Shown: positions 9,028 through 17,415, counted from the first letter of the stretch. The stretch is DNA of 64,000 nucleotides from Paenibacillus sp. Root444D2 (GCF_001426375.1 NZ_LMEO01000002.1:142986-206985), one strand, 5' to 3'. Notes: a model not told the origin generated them from the sequence alone. Translations and numbers: made by a program.

Positions 9028-9825
9028 CTACTTCGCCCTTTGAACCCTCGTCCCCATAAGATCATGAACAGCCTGCTCAACAATAGGTTGACGCATGAAA
9101 TGCTCGCCGATTAAAACGGCTTGAGCACCAACTTGCTGTAAATAAGCCATATCTTTAACGGTAGAAATGCCACTTTCACTGACAATGGTTTTCCCTGCGG
9201 GAATGAATTGAATCAGTTCCTCAGTTGTACCTAAGTCGGTAACAAATGTTTTCAAATTCCGATTGTTGACGCCAATCAATTGAGTATCCAATTCCAGCGC
9301 ACGTTCCAGTTCTTCGCGATCATGGACCTCCACGAGTGCATCTAGACCTAGATCACTAGCAAGCCTCAGATACTGCTTCATTTGATCTGTCGTTAAAATG
9401 GCAGCAATCAGTAAGATTGCATCAGCTCCAATCAAGCGCGCTTCATAAATTTGCTTCGGATCAATGGTGAAATCCTTACGAAGCAATGGTACATTCACTG
9501 CCTTACGAACAGCTTTCAAGTACTCGTTACTGCCTTGGAAGTAGTCCACATCCGTCAGAACGGAGATACAATCTGCCCCAGCTCTTTCATAGGCTTCCGC
9601 CAATAGAACCGGTTCAAAATCATCACGAATCAACCCTTTGGACGGGGAAGCCTTCTTCACCTCGGCAATTAGACCCATCGCACGGTTTTTGCGTGTAGTT
9701 AACGCTTGTTCAAAGCCTAAACAAGGAGGCAGGTCCGAGATTAACCTCTCAGCATCATTGATCGAAAAGCTGCTCATCGCTTCAACCTCTGCCCGCTTAG
9801 TGGCAACAATTTTATCAAGAAACAT
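9028..9825 (-). CDS. trpC: Indole-3-glycerol phosphate synthase
   Basis: TrpC closes the indole ring from CdRP. The 265-residue TIM barrel has the family motifs EVKKASPSKG, LRKDF, EVHDREE, GVNNRNL and SESGI. The start ATG at 9825 is preceded by AGGAGA located inside the end of trpD; the genes overlap by 11 bp. No fusion with trpF is present, unlike enteric bacteria. Confidence 0.97.
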   Translation of the reverse strand: MFLDKIVATKRAEVEAMSSFSINDAERLISDLPPCLGFEQALTTRKNRAMGLIAEVKKASPSKGLIRDDFEPVLLAEAYERAGADCISVLTDVDYFQGSNEYLKAVRKAVNVPLLRKDFTIDPKQIYEARLIGADAILLIAAILTTDQMKQYLRLASDLGLDALVEVHDREELERALELDTQLIGVNNRNLKTFVTDLGTTEELIQFIPAGKTIVSESGISTVKDMAYLQQVGAQAVLIGEHFMRQPIVEQAVHDLMGTRVQRAK

Positions 9826-10855
9826 GGCATAATTCTCCTGTATATTGGATTAAATCGTTCAATTTTTGTTCCGCACGGCCTGAATCAATGACATCAGCCG
9901 CTAATTTCACACCCTGTTGAAGAGTTCCGACTTGCCCAGTCACATAGAAGCAGGCTGCTGCGTTTGCAAGTACGATATCGCGATAAGGGCCCTTCTCACC
10001 AGCAAAAATATGACGAATGATTTCAGCATTTAGTATCGCATCTCCACCCGCTACATCTTTGATGCTATGTGCGCGTAAACCAAGATCATCCGGAGTAATG
10101 ATATAAGTACTAATGGTGTCAGCTTTCAGTTCCGTTACTTTCGTAGGTGCCGAAATGCTGAATTCATCCAATCCATCCTCGCTTGCAATGACCAATGCTC
10201 GTTTCAGTCCAAGAGCTTGCAGCGCTTGCGCAATCAGCTCTGTCTTCGTACTGTCGAAAACACCAAGCACTTGACGGTCAGCGCCTGCAGGATTGGTTAA
10301 TGGTCCCAGCAAGTTGAATACCGTTCTGAAGCCCAGCTCACGCCGAGGTGCCGCCACATGCTTCATGGATTGATGGTACGCTTGAGCAAACATAAAGCAA
10401 ATGCCTGTTTTATCTAAGCATTTAGCCGCTTGTTCACCGCTTAACGTAATCTTCACGCCAAGAGCTTCAAGGACATCTGCGCTTCCGCTTTTGCTCGACA
10501 TCGCCCGATTGCCATGTTTCGCTACGCGAATCCCGCCAGCTGATGCGACGATCGCTGCTGTTGTGGAGATATTGAACGTCTCTGCCCCATCTCCGCCAGT
10601 TCCGCATGTATCCAGCAGATCATTCTGAAGTACGTTAACCTGAACGGCTTTGCTCCGCATCGCTTCTGCGAAGCCTGTAATCTCCTCCAGCGTCTCTCCT
10701 TTGATCCGGAGTGCTGTAAGCAGGCTGCCGATTTGAGCCGAAGTTGCTGCACCGTCCATAATTTCAGACATGACGCCGCGCGCTTCCTCACGTGACAAAT
10801 GACTACCGCCAATGACTTTCCCGAGCGCTTGCTGTATATGAATAAGTCTACTCAT
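9815..10855 (-). CDS. trpD: Anthranilate phosphoribosyltransferase
   Basis: TrpD transfers the phosphoribosyl group of PRPP to anthranilate. The 346-residue protein shows the nucleoside-phosphorylase-type helical N-terminus, the PRPP-binding glycine-rich loop DTCGTGGDG, NISTT, KHGNRAMSS and the RRELGFRTVFNLLGPL segment. AAGGAG precedes the ATG at 10855. It lies between trpE and trpC as in Bacillus. No trpG glutaminase domain is fused or adjacent. Confidence 0.97.
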   Translation of the reverse strand: MSRLIHIQQALGKVIGGSHLSREEARGVMSEIMDGAATSAQIGSLLTALRIKGETLEEITGFAEAMRSKAVQVNVLQNDLLDTCGTGGDGAETFNISTTAAIVASAGGIRVAKHGNRAMSSKSGSADVLEALGVKITLSGEQAAKCLDKTGICFMFAQAYHQSMKHVAAPRRELGFRTVFNLLGPLTNPAGADRQVLGVFDSTKTELIAQALQALGLKRALVIASEDGLDEFSISAPTKVTELKADTISTYIITPDDLGLRAHSIKDVAGGDAILNAEIIRHIFAGEKGPYRDIVLANAAACFYVTGQVGTLQQGVKLAADVIDSGRAEQKLNDLIQYTGELCHVS

Positions 10856-10882
10856 GACTAGAGTCTCCTTTCCTTCTCTCCC

Positions 10883-12430
10883 TTAAGAGTTAACAAAGTA
10901 ATCTTTGTTAATATCGCTAACAGGTCTAGGCTCAGGGCTGAACATGGCCTCTGCCATCCGAATTGATTTAAGCAAAGCTGTCGCTTTATTAACCGTCTCC
11001 TGGTATTCACTTTCAGGAACAGAATCCCATACAATACCGGCTCCGGCTTGCACATAGGCTTTGCCATTTTTGAAAATAATCGTACGGATCGTAATACAAG
11101 TATCCAAATTCCCCGAAAAACCTAGGTAACCAATCGCTCCGGCATAAGCACCGCGAGATTCTGGTTCCAGCTCAGCAATAATCTCCATAGCTCTCAGCTT
11201 TGGCGCTCCAGACACCGTCCCTGCAGGCATACAGGAAAGAAAAGCATCGAAGAAATCTTTGTCTTTTGCAATTTTACCAGAAACATTTGAAACGATATGC
11301 ATGACATGTGAATACCGTTCAATGTCCATGAACGTATCACACTTCACAGTTCCGAATTCCGATACACGCCCGATGTCATTGCGACCTAAGTCAACTAGCA
11401 TCAAGTGCTCAGCGCGTTCTTTCTCATCTGCGAGCAATTCTTTTTCCAGAGCAAGATCTTCTTCTGGCGTCTTTCCTCTCGGTCTTGTACCAGCAATTGG
11501 GCGCGTCTCTACCTTCTCTTCTTCAACGCGAACCAACAGCTCCGGCGATGTGCCAACGACGACTTCATCATCCATTTTGAGTACATACATGTAGGGAGAA
11601 GGATTCATCGTACGCAGTACGCGATACACTTGCAAAGGCGAAACGGTCGTTTCCATTTCAAAACGCTGCGACAACACGACTTGAAAAATATCACCGGCTC
11701 GAATGTACTCCTTTGCTTTATTCACGTTGGACATATACTTTTCTTTTGTGATGTTGGATCGAATATCACCGAGATCTGGTTCCGATACAATCGGGTTGTG
11801 AGTCATCGTCTCGGAGCCAAGCGGGCGCTTGATCTTCTCGATTGTGGCATCAATTTTCTCACAAGTCGCATGATACGCTTTTACAATGTCAGCATCCGTT
11901 GCAAAAGGTTGTACGTGAACATTAGCAATCACTTTGATCTGCTGTTTAAAATGATCGAAAACAATGACTTGATCGCAGAACATGAATTGAATGTCATTCA
12001 TTTGTAAATCATCAATTTGATGAGCTGGGAGTTTCTCATAGTACTGAAGCAGATCGTATCCGAAGAATCCGACAGCACCACCTGTAAAACGCGGCAAGTC
12101 CGCAAGCTGAGGACTGGAGTAGGATCTCAGATAGGCTTTCAACACATCGATTGGCTTCTCGTCCAAAACCTTATTCTCGGATTGTGTTTCTACCATGGTT
12201 TTCCCATGCTTCGCTTTAATCATCAAGAAGGGATCGCTGCCGATAAAGGAATAACGGGCCCATTTCACGCCGCCCTCAACACTTTCTAAGAGGAACGCAC
12301 GCGGTTCTTGGTAAAGATGTTGAAATACACGTATTGGGGTTTCAGTATCTGCTAATAAATGGCGCACAACAGGAATGAGATTATAATCTTTAGCCAAACG
12401 AATAACTTCTTGAATTTCAGGTGTATACAT
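10883..12430 (-). CDS. trpE: Anthranilate synthase component I
   Basis: TrpE makes anthranilate from chorismate with ammonia delivered by a TrpG/PabA glutaminase that is not in this window. The 515-residue protein has the chorismate-binding motifs TSPELLVRV, RPIAGTRPRG, HLMLVDLGRND, GTVSGAPKLRAMEII and GAIGYLGF. AGAGGGGATG is spaced correctly for the ATG at 12430; the open frame extends upstream but that part lies in the leader and overlaps the attenuator. It is the first gene after the TRAP-controlled leader, so its transcription depends on read-through. Confidence 0.96.
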   Translation of the reverse strand: MYTPEIQEVIRLAKDYNLIPVVRHLLADTETPIRVFQHLYQEPRAFLLESVEGGVKWARYSFIGSDPFLMIKAKHGKTMVETQSENKVLDEKPIDVLKAYLRSYSSPQLADLPRFTGGAVGFFGYDLLQYYEKLPAHQIDDLQMNDIQFMFCDQVIVFDHFKQQIKVIANVHVQPFATDADIVKAYHATCEKIDATIEKIKRPLGSETMTHNPIVSEPDLGDIRSNITKEKYMSNVNKAKEYIRAGDIFQVVLSQRFEMETTVSPLQVYRVLRTMNPSPYMYVLKMDDEVVVGTSPELLVRVEEEKVETRPIAGTRPRGKTPEEDLALEKELLADEKERAEHLMLVDLGRNDIGRVSEFGTVKCDTFMDIERYSHVMHIVSNVSGKIAKDKDFFDAFLSCMPAGTVSGAPKLRAMEIIAELEPESRGAYAGAIGYLGFSGNLDTCITIRTIIFKNGKAYVQAGAGIVWDSVPESEYQETVNKATALLKSIRMAEAMFSPEPRPVSDINKDYFVNS

Positions 12431-12497
12431 GGAAACATCCCCTCTCAGCTTGTGCGACTCGTCGATCTCAGTGGTGCACAAAACTCTATTCGAATAC

Positions 12498-12524
12498 AAA
12501 AAAACCTCTACCGAAGTAGAGGTT
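12498..12524 (-). terminator. trp leader attenuator terminator
   Basis: A nine-base-pair stem AACCTCTAC/GTAGAGGTT closed by a TTCG tetraloop is followed by seven T on the minus strand. It lies between the TRAP site and trpE. Confidence 0.9.
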
Positions 12525-12644
12525 GACTTTAGTTAAAGTAGAAGTTCAATAGAATATGAAAAAAGAAGCCATGGCTACGTATGAACAAACAGACGCCCTC
12601 GAATAGAGTCGCTCTTATCTTCACACAAACCTATGTTACCTTTT

Positions 12645-12707
12645 CTCATCTCAACTGGGCTAAGCTCTACTCGACTAAATGCTTCTCTACTTACCTAAAC
12701 TCATCTA
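12645..12707 (-). promoter_or_regulatory. TRAP-binding site: 12 NAG triplets
   Basis: On the minus strand, triplets read TAG, GAG, TAG, AAG, GAG, then a seven-base gap, then TAG, GAG, GAG, TAG, CAG, GAG, GAG, always with two-base spacers within each block. Ten of twelve fit the (G/U)AG consensus of the trp RNA-binding attenuation protein, which wraps 11 triplets around its ring. mtrB, encoding that protein, lies at 23160-23408. Confidence 0.9.
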
Positions 12708-12712
12708 ATCAC

Positions 12713-12742
12713 ACTATACTACCGTGTTGCTTCATTTGTCAA
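12713..12742 (-). promoter_or_regulatory. trp operon promoter overlapping the end of aroH
   Basis: TTGACA (12742-12737) and TATAGT (12718-12713) are separated by 18 bp on the minus strand, with the -10 element directly at the aroH stop codon. The expected start near 12707 would place the TRAP triplets at the very 5' end of the transcript. Confidence 0.75.
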
Positions 12743-13105
12743 TTTAACAATATCAGGGCGCAGCGCTTTAGCTTCCTTCAAGTAAATATGGTTGATCTCA
12801 GCTTGGCTTTTGGTTGTGTTGACCTGCACCATTAAACGGATACACTTAGGCAATGAGTTCTCAACTGGAACTTCCAGTGAACACATTAGCGGGACTAGTT
12901 CCCAACCGATCATCGTACGGATCGCCCGAGCCGGGAATGTAGCTGTAATATCCTCTGTTACTGTAATGAAAACGGAACAAATATCTTCAGGACGAAAATC
13001 ATTGGCATCTACAATTGCTGCAAGCAGTTCACCGGTAGCGGTTAAAATCTCCTGAGCCTCATTGTGTTCAACCGTCGTCGCTCCACGAATTCCCCTTAAG
13101 AACAT
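12719..13105 (-). CDS. aroH: Chorismate mutase, AroH class
   Basis: AroH rearranges chorismate to prephenate, the branch to tyrosine and phenylalanine. The 128-residue protein belongs to the trimeric alpha/beta-barrel AroH class, seen from RGIRGATTVE, FITVTEDITATFPARA and the arginine/cysteine segment VPLMCSLEVPVENSLPKCIR. AAAAGGGGAG at the end of aroB precedes the ATG. The trp promoter lies across its 3' end, so downstream genes can be transcribed both from the aro promoter and independently. Confidence 0.96.
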   Translation of the reverse strand: MFLRGIRGATTVEHNEAQEILTATGELLAAIVDANDFRPEDICSVFITVTEDITATFPARAIRTMIGWELVPLMCSLEVPVENSLPKCIRLMVQVNTTKSQAEINHIYLKEAKALRPDIVKLTNEATR

Positions 13106-13108
13106 CGG

Positions 13109-14203
13109 CTAACTCTCCCCTTTTAAAAGCTCAACAATTTGTCGGACTTGCTCTACCGTAACATCCTTACGGATTTCTACTTTGCCGATTTCCATCGGAA
13201 TGATGTAGACCATTGTGCCTTCTTTGAATTTCTTATCGTGCATCATGGCGCTCATGATGCTATCCGTGTCCAAATGAGGCGGAATGCAGACAGGTAATCC
13301 ATATTTCTCGAAGAGACCCTTCGTAACCGTATGGATATCCTCGGCATATCCGAACTGCTGAGCTAACTTAGCAGCACCCACCATGCCGATTGCAATTGCT
13401 TCACCATGCAGCAGTTCGCCATAACCAGCTACTGCTTCCAAGGCGTGACCAATCGTATGGCCGAGATTCAAGATGGCACGTAAATCATTCTCGCGCTCAT
13501 CTTGGGATACAACGATAGATTTGACTTTACAACCTATGTAAAGCGCGTAACTCAGCGCTTCCGGATCTAAGGCAAGCAGCTTCTCCGCATTGTCGTCGCA
13601 CCACTTTGTGAAAACAGCATCCCAGATCAAGCCATGCTTGATCACTTCCGAGAGGCCCGCCTTCACCTGGCGGGGCGGCAATGTTAGAAGCAAGTCGATG
13701 TCGAAGAGAACGAGCTCGGGCTGGTGGAACGCCCCGATGATGTTCTTCGCCATCGGATGGTTGACCGCGACCTTGCCGCCGACAGAACTGTCGTGGGCAA
13801 GGATCGTTGTCGGGATCTGCACGAAGCGGATCCCGCGCATGAAGCTCGCCGCAGCGAAGCCGGCGAGATCACCGACCACGCCTCCTCCAAGGGCGACGAT
13901 CGCAGAACTGCGATCGAGGCCCGCCTGGAGGGCGGCGGTGACTATTCCCTCAAGCTGCGCGAGGGATTTGGACGTTTCGCCTGCGGGCACGACGCAGGCC
14001 GTGGCGGCGAAGCCGCCCTCACGGAGCAGCGTCAAGACGCGCTCCAGGTGAAGCGCAGCCACCGATTCATCGGTGACTACGAGTAATGGCGATTTGCGGC
14101 TAAGCTTCGCCCGGTCAAACAGAGCCGTGATATCGTTAAGAATGCCTTGGCCGATATAAATAGGATAAGACCGTTCTCCAAGATCTACGGTGAGCTCTCT
14201 CAT
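13109..14203 (-). CDS. aroB: 3-dehydroquinate synthase
   Basis: AroB cyclises DAHP to 3-dehydroquinate using NAD and a divalent metal. The 364-residue protein shows GGGVVGDLAGFAAASFMRG, the QIPTTILAHDSSVGGKVAVN segment, and the metal-binding motifs SEVIKHGLI, NLGHTIGHALE and HGEAIAIGM. The ATG at 14203 follows GGAGAG inside the aroC end. The internal stretch ~13650-14060 is clearly more G+C-rich than its flanks (13981-14040 has 45 G/C of 60), although the reading frame and motifs are intact. Confidence 0.96.
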   Translation of the reverse strand: MRELTVDLGERSYPIYIGQGILNDITALFDRAKLSRKSPLLVVTDESVAALHLERVLTLLREGGFAATACVVPAGETSKSLAQLEGIVTAALQAGLDRSSAIVALGGGVVGDLAGFAAASFMRGIRFVQIPTTILAHDSSVGGKVAVNHPMAKNIIGAFHQPELVLFDIDLLLTLPPRQVKAGLSEVIKHGLIWDAVFTKWCDDNAEKLLALDPEALSYALYIGCKVKSIVVSQDERENDLRAILNLGHTIGHALEAVAGYGELLHGEAIAIGMVGAAKLAQQFGYAEDIHTVTKGLFEKYGLPVCIPPHLDTDSIMSAMMHDKKFKEGTMVYIIPMEIGKVEIRKDVTVEQVRQIVELLKGES

Positions 14204-14204
14204 A

Positions 14205-15368
14205 TTAATAGCTCTCCACTTGGGCTAAGAAGTTGGTTAAGTTCGCACGAATTTCCTCGATCGAATCGCCGCCGAATTTATCCAAGAAAGCATTCGCTAC
14301 TTCCCAAGCAATCACATTCTCCATAATTACGCCTGCAGCCGGAACCGCGCAAGTATCCGAACGCTCTACTTGAGCTGAGATTACTTCCTTCGTATCAATA
14401 TCAACGCTCTGCAGCGGCTTGTAGAGTGTCGAGATTGGTTTCATGACACCGCGCACGATAATTTGCTCACCAGTTGTCATTCCGCCTTCGAATCCGCCTG
14501 CGCGGTTCGTTCTGCGACTAAAGCCATCTTCTTGCGAGTATAGAATCTCGTCATGAACATTTGAACCTCTGCGCTCAGCAGCTTCAAAGCCGATTCCAAA
14601 TTCAACACCTTTGAAGGCTTGAATGGAAAGAACCGCTTGCGCAATTTTACCATCCAACTTACGATCCCATTGCACATGGCTGCCAAGTCCTACAGGAACG
14701 CCTTCAATAATAACTTCAACGATTCCACCAAGTGTATCGCCATCTTCCTTGGCTGCATCGATTGCCGCGATCATTTTGGCTTCAGCCTCTTTATCAACCA
14801 CACGTACCGGAGATTCCTCCGTGATGCGAATAAGTTCATCGACTGGAAGCTCTTGACGCTGCACTTCAACATCACCGATACGAATGACTTGTCCTGCCAC
14901 TTTAATGCCGAATTCAGCCAACAATTGGCGTGCTACAGCGCCTGTAGCTACACGCATTGTTGTTTCACGTGCGCTTGAGCGCTCCAAAATGTTGCGCATA
15001 TCTCTTTGATTATATTTAAGGCCGCCATTTAAATCCGCATGTCCAGGACGCGGACGGTTTAAACGACGTTTGCCTTCATTATCCTCTTCAACCGGCTCAA
15101 TCCCCATTACCGTTGTCCAATGCTTCCAGTCGTTATTAACAACAACAAGCGCTATTGGAGCTCCTGTGGTTTTGCCATGGCGTACACCGCCTGCAATGGT
15201 TGCAGTATCTTTCTCAATCTGCATCCGACGACCGCGGCCGTAGCCTTTTTGACGTCTATGTAATTGGAAGTTCAAATCTTCAAAGTTTAGAGTTACATTA
15301 CTTGGAAACCCTTCAATAATCGCAGTGAGCTGCGGGCCGTGCGTTTCACCTGCTGTTAAATATCTCAC
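14205..15368 (-). CDS. aroC: Chorismate synthase
   Basis: This enzyme (AroF in the Bacillus nomenclature) eliminates phosphate from EPSP to make chorismate and needs reduced flavin. The 387-residue protein starts [14 protein letters not shown] and contains [20 protein letters not shown] and SSARETT, all diagnostic. The start is GTG at 15368 with an AGGGGGT ribosome-binding site. It heads the aro part of the supraoperon; its leader carries a variant of the dispersed hairpin element found upstream of several other genes here. Confidence 0.97.
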   Translation of the reverse strand: MRYLTAGETHGPQLTAIIEGFPSNVTLNFEDLNFQLHRRQKGYGRGRRMQIEKDTATIAGGVRHGKTTGAPIALVVVNNDWKHWTTVMGIEPVEEDNEGKRRLNRPRPGHADLNGGLKYNQRDMRNILERSSARETTMRVATGAVARQLLAEFGIKVAGQVIRIGDVEVQRQELPVDELIRITEESPVRVVDKEAEAKMIAAIDAAKEDGDTLGGIVEVIIEGVPVGLGSHVQWDRKLDGKIAQAVLSIQAFKGVEFGIGFEAAERRGSNVHDEILYSQEDGFSRRTNRAGGFEGGMTTGEQIIVRGVMKPISTLYKPLQSVDIDTKEVISAQVERSDTCAVPAAGVIMENVIAWEVANAFLDKFGGDSIEEIRANLTNFLAQVESY

Positions 15369-15385
15369 AATCTGTTACCCCCTAT

Positions 15386-15419
15386 GAGTTTTGCGAAGCT
15401 TCACTAGCTTCGTAAGCAT
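15386..15419 (-). repeat. Leader hairpin element, aroC copy (variant)
   Basis: In gene orientation ATGCTTACGAAGCTAGTGAA leads into a hairpin (CGAAGCT/AGCTTCG) and ends in AAAACTC, four bases before the GGGGG of the ribosome-binding site. Compared with the other copies the stem has moved, but flanking sequence is conserved. Confidence 0.6.
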
Positions 15420-15482
15420 ACACTTTTGAGTTATTGCTCTCGTTAAACACTTTAGCGCTTTGACGCGCGATTATCTTTTGTC

Positions 15483-15511
15483 ATTATAGTATAGGTACTC
15501 GGGTTTGGCAA
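15483..15511 (-). promoter_or_regulatory. Promoter of the aro operon
   Basis: On the minus strand TTGCCA (15511-15506) and TATAAT (15488-15483) are 17 bp apart. The predicted transcript begins near 15475 with a leader of ~107 nt before aroC. Confidence 0.75.
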
Positions 15512-15523
15512 CAGCACAAACGC

Positions 15524-15571
15524 AAAAACACGCTTCGCACGTAAGGGAGAATCCCCTTAGCGAGAGCGTGT
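15524..15571 (-). terminator. Terminator after the small HTH-like gene
   Basis: ACACGCT/AGCGTGT forms the base of a long hairpin, with TCGC/GCGA and TAAGGG/CCCTTA pairing inside, followed by TTTTTG on the minus strand. Confidence 0.85.
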
Positions 15572-15594
15572 CTACATCTAGTCATGAGCAAAGA

Positions 15595-15759
15595 TTACCC
15601 GTGCATAGGCTGCTTTTGGACGACTCTTGGGAGTTCGGAGAGCTGTGGATCATTCATAAGACCCACGATTTGAGACGTATCGACTCCCAATATCTGCGCA
15701 CATTCCTGAATGGAGATCATTCCCCTGCGATAAGCGGTAATCACTTTGCGTTTGTCCAT
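15595..15759 (-). CDS. 54-residue HTH-like protein of unknown function
   Basis: An AGGAGG motif six bases before the ATG at 15759 and a strong terminator after the stop make this a convincing small gene. The product begins MDKRKVITAYRRGMISIQEC and ends QKQPMHG. Residues ~14-40 (ISIQECAQILGVDTSQIVGL) resemble a helix-turn-helix, so it may bind DNA, but no family can be named with confidence. Two copies of the dispersed hairpin element fill much of the gap to cheR, the upstream gene. It is transcribed away from the aro promoter region in the same direction and ends before it. Confidence 0.75.
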   Translation of the reverse strand: MDKRKVITAYRRGMISIQECAQILGVDTSQIVGLMNDPQLSELPRVVQKQPMHG

Positions 15760-15772
15760 AATTGCCTCCTAA

Positions 15773-15848
15773 GAGTTATTGCCTTAGCAATAACTTGCAT
15801 CGTAAGCGTTACTAAGATTCGTAGCGTGAAATCTTGCATAATAAGCAT
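15773..15848 (-). repeat. Leader hairpin element, two copies before the small HTH gene
   Basis: Copy one (15773-15810) has stem AGTTATTGC/GCAATAACT followed, on the plus strand, by GCATCGTAAGCGTT. Copy two (15814-15848) has the different stem AGATTTCAC/GTGAAATCT-like pairing followed by GCATAATAAGCAT. Copy one ends three bases from the AGGAGG. Confidence 0.8.
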
Positions 15849-15889
15849 AAGTTTCTGCTACATCTTAGTATTGGAATATATGGAAGATC

Positions 15890-16672
15890 TTATACACCCT
15901 TTTTGCGATAAAAGAAAGTATCCGCCGGTTCTAGATCATACTGCCCTGGGGAGAAAATTTGCTCTGTAGAACCAACGAACAACAACCCACCTGGTTTCAG
16001 TGCTTTAGAAAACTTCTGGTACAGGACATGTTTTGCTTCTTCCGTAAAATAAATGATCACATTGCGGCAAACGATCAGATCATATCCCGTATCAAATGTA
16101 TCGACAAGCAGGTTTTGCTTTTGAAATTTAATGGATTTTTTCAGATCGTCCGTAATATGATACATCATTTGCTCTTGTCGGAAATATTTCTTCGCGTACT
16201 TTTCAGGCACATCCCGTAATGAACGATCGAGGTAGATCGCTTTACGCGCTTTTTCCAGGGCGCCATCATCAATATCCGTCGCATGTAAATGAGCTTCATT
16301 CAGCGCTCCCTGTTCTGCCAAAATCATCGCTAGCGTATAAGGCTCTTCGCCTGTTGAACAAGCCGCACTCCATACTTTTAAGCGTCTGTTCTTCTTCAAC
16401 ATCTCGGGTACAAATTTCTGCTCAACGAGCTCCCAACGATTCGGATTCCTCCAAAATTCAGAGACATTAATCGTCATACGATCCAAAAATTCATAGAACA
16501 GCTCTTTATCCTTCATCATCGCATCAAAAAAAGCGACAAACGTATTATAACCACGCTTCATCCGTAGAGTTGTTAGACGTCTTTTCATTTGCGCTTCTTT
16601 ATAAAGAGCAAGATCAATGGACGTGTGGTCTTTTACTTTTTTTATGAATAACAAAAAATCTTGGTCTTCCAT
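15890..16672 (-). CDS. cheR: Chemotaxis protein methyltransferase CheR
   Basis: CheR methylates glutamates of chemoreceptors with S-adenosylmethionine. The ~260-residue protein has the N-terminal helical domain (to ~residue 75) and a Rossmann methyltransferase core with VWSAACSTGEEPYTLAM, the SAM loop ATDIDDGALEKA, and CRNVIIYF, then VGSTEQIF. The ATG at 16672 is preferred over the upstream GTG because AAGGTGG is correctly spaced. Its place between ndk and the aro genes matches B. subtilis. The chemoreceptors are not in the window. Confidence 0.95.
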   Translation of the reverse strand: MEDQDFLLFIKKVKDHTSIDLALYKEAQMKRRLTTLRMKRGYNTFVAFFDAMMKDKELFYEFLDRMTINVSEFWRNPNRWELVEQKFVPEMLKKNRRLKVWSAACSTGEEPYTLAMILAEQGALNEAHLHATDIDDGALEKARKAIYLDRSLRDVPEKYAKKYFRQEQMMYHITDDLKKSIKFQKQNLLVDTFDTGYDLIVCRNVIIYFTEEAKHVLYQKFSKALKPGGLLFVGSTEQIFSPGQYDLEPADTFFYRKKGV

Positions 16673-16839
16673 GCTGTCCACCCACCTTGGTCAATTTCTG
16701 TTGATAAGAAAGTATACGTTTTATACTTTTGCTTCGCATCAACCTCGACAAACGAGCTTGTCCCTAGTGACGACGCAGTCGTTTATCCTGGAGTAACATA
16801 CATTCTGTAAGCAAATAACAAAATCCTTTATAATACGAC

Positions 16840-16880
16840 AAAAAAAAGAACCCGCATCCGTTATAGATGTCAGGTTCTTT
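16840..16880 (-). terminator. Terminator after ndk
   Basis: AAAGAACC (right, 16880-16873) pairs with GGGTTCTTT on the minus strand with a partly paired interior, followed by eight T. A 163-bp stretch then leads to cheR and includes the inverted repeat AAAGTATA/TATACTTT around 16711-16731. Confidence 0.8.
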
Positions 16881-16892
16881 GATTTTTGTGAA

Positions 16893-17336
16893 CTAGATCC
16901 ATTGTTGAATGACTTTATTGTATTCAAAAAGCTCGTCCGATTTAAAGAAATTGCTAATTTCGCGCTCAGCGCTTTCAGGTGAATCCGAACCATGAATGAG
17001 ATTTAAATGCGTATGTACCGCAAAGTCACCTCGTATTGTTCCCGGAGCGGCTTCAAGAGAATTCGTTTTCCCAATCATTGTTCGGGATAGGGCAATGACT
17101 TGTTCCCCTTGCCACACCATCGCGAATACGGGTCCGGACGTAATAAACGTCACAAGTCTCTCGAAAAAATCTTTGCCTTTATGCTCCGCATAGTGAAGTT
17201 CGGCTTGCTCCCTCGAGATAACAGTTAGCTTGCTGCCGATTAATTGAAAGCCCTTCTGTTCAAAGCGTTTTACAATTTCACCTACAAGGCCGCGTTGTAC
17301 GCCATCCGGTTTAACCATCAAGAATGTTTTTTCCAT
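16893..17336 (-). CDS. ndk: Nucleoside diphosphate kinase
   Basis: Ndk balances nucleoside di- and triphosphate pools through a phosphohistidine intermediate. The 147-residue protein begins [20 protein letters not shown] and has the conserved [12 protein letters not shown] and [15 protein letters not shown] region. The active histidine is usually in the motif N-x-(I/V)-H-G-S-D; here NLIHGSDS provides it. An extra threonine-histidine ([11 protein letters not shown]) lies just before. GGAGG precedes the ATG, and the dispersed hairpin element sits directly upstream of it. Confidence 0.95.
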   Translation of the reverse strand: MEKTFLMVKPDGVQRGLVGEIVKRFEQKGFQLIGSKLTVISREQAELHYAEHKGKDFFERLVTFITSGPVFAMVWQGEQVIALSRTMIGKTNSLEAAPGTIRGDFAVHTHLNLIHGSDSPESAEREISNFFKSDELFEYNKVIQQWI

Positions 17337-17355
17337 GTAAGGACTTCCTCCTTAT

Positions 17356-17384
17356 AGTTTTCGCAAGAAAACTTGTGCATAAAC
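17356..17384 (-). repeat. Leader hairpin element, ndk copy
   Basis: The stem AGTTTTC/GAAAACT with a short loop ends five bases before the AAGGAGG of ndk. The conserved tail is reduced to TGTGCATAAAC on the plus strand. Confidence 0.75.
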
Positions 17385-17415
17385 TTATTCAACTTCAATC
17401 TATGTATTCTCCACT

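Larger units (their letters stand above)
12431..12718 (-). promoter_or_regulatory. trp operon leader (TRAP attenuation region)
   Basis: In order on the minus strand this leader holds 12 NAG triplets, a spacer, a UUCG-capped terminator and the trpE ribosome-binding site. Two segments of the triplet region (12692-12685 and 12672-12665) are complementary to the left arm of the terminator (CUCUACUU, 12521-12514), giving an antiterminator that TRAP binding should prevent. An 11-base inverted match (12599-12609 with 12483-12493) can close a larger stem around the terminator. The mechanism is known for B. subtilis; its operation here is inferred. Confidence 0.88.

Noticed and set aside
13590..14086. 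Several plus-strand open frames opposite aroB
   Set aside because: They are shadow frames caused by the G+C-rich patch in aroB, with no start signals.
15505..15969. Plus-strand 154-codon open frame opposite the small HTH gene and cheR
   Set aside because: It overlaps the terminator, the hairpin elements and cheR on the other strand and lacks a ribosome-binding site.
16711..16731. AAAGTATA/TATACTTT inverted repeat upstream of cheR
   Set aside because: It is A+T-rich and may be chance; no clear promoter overlap or T-run supports an operator or a terminator.
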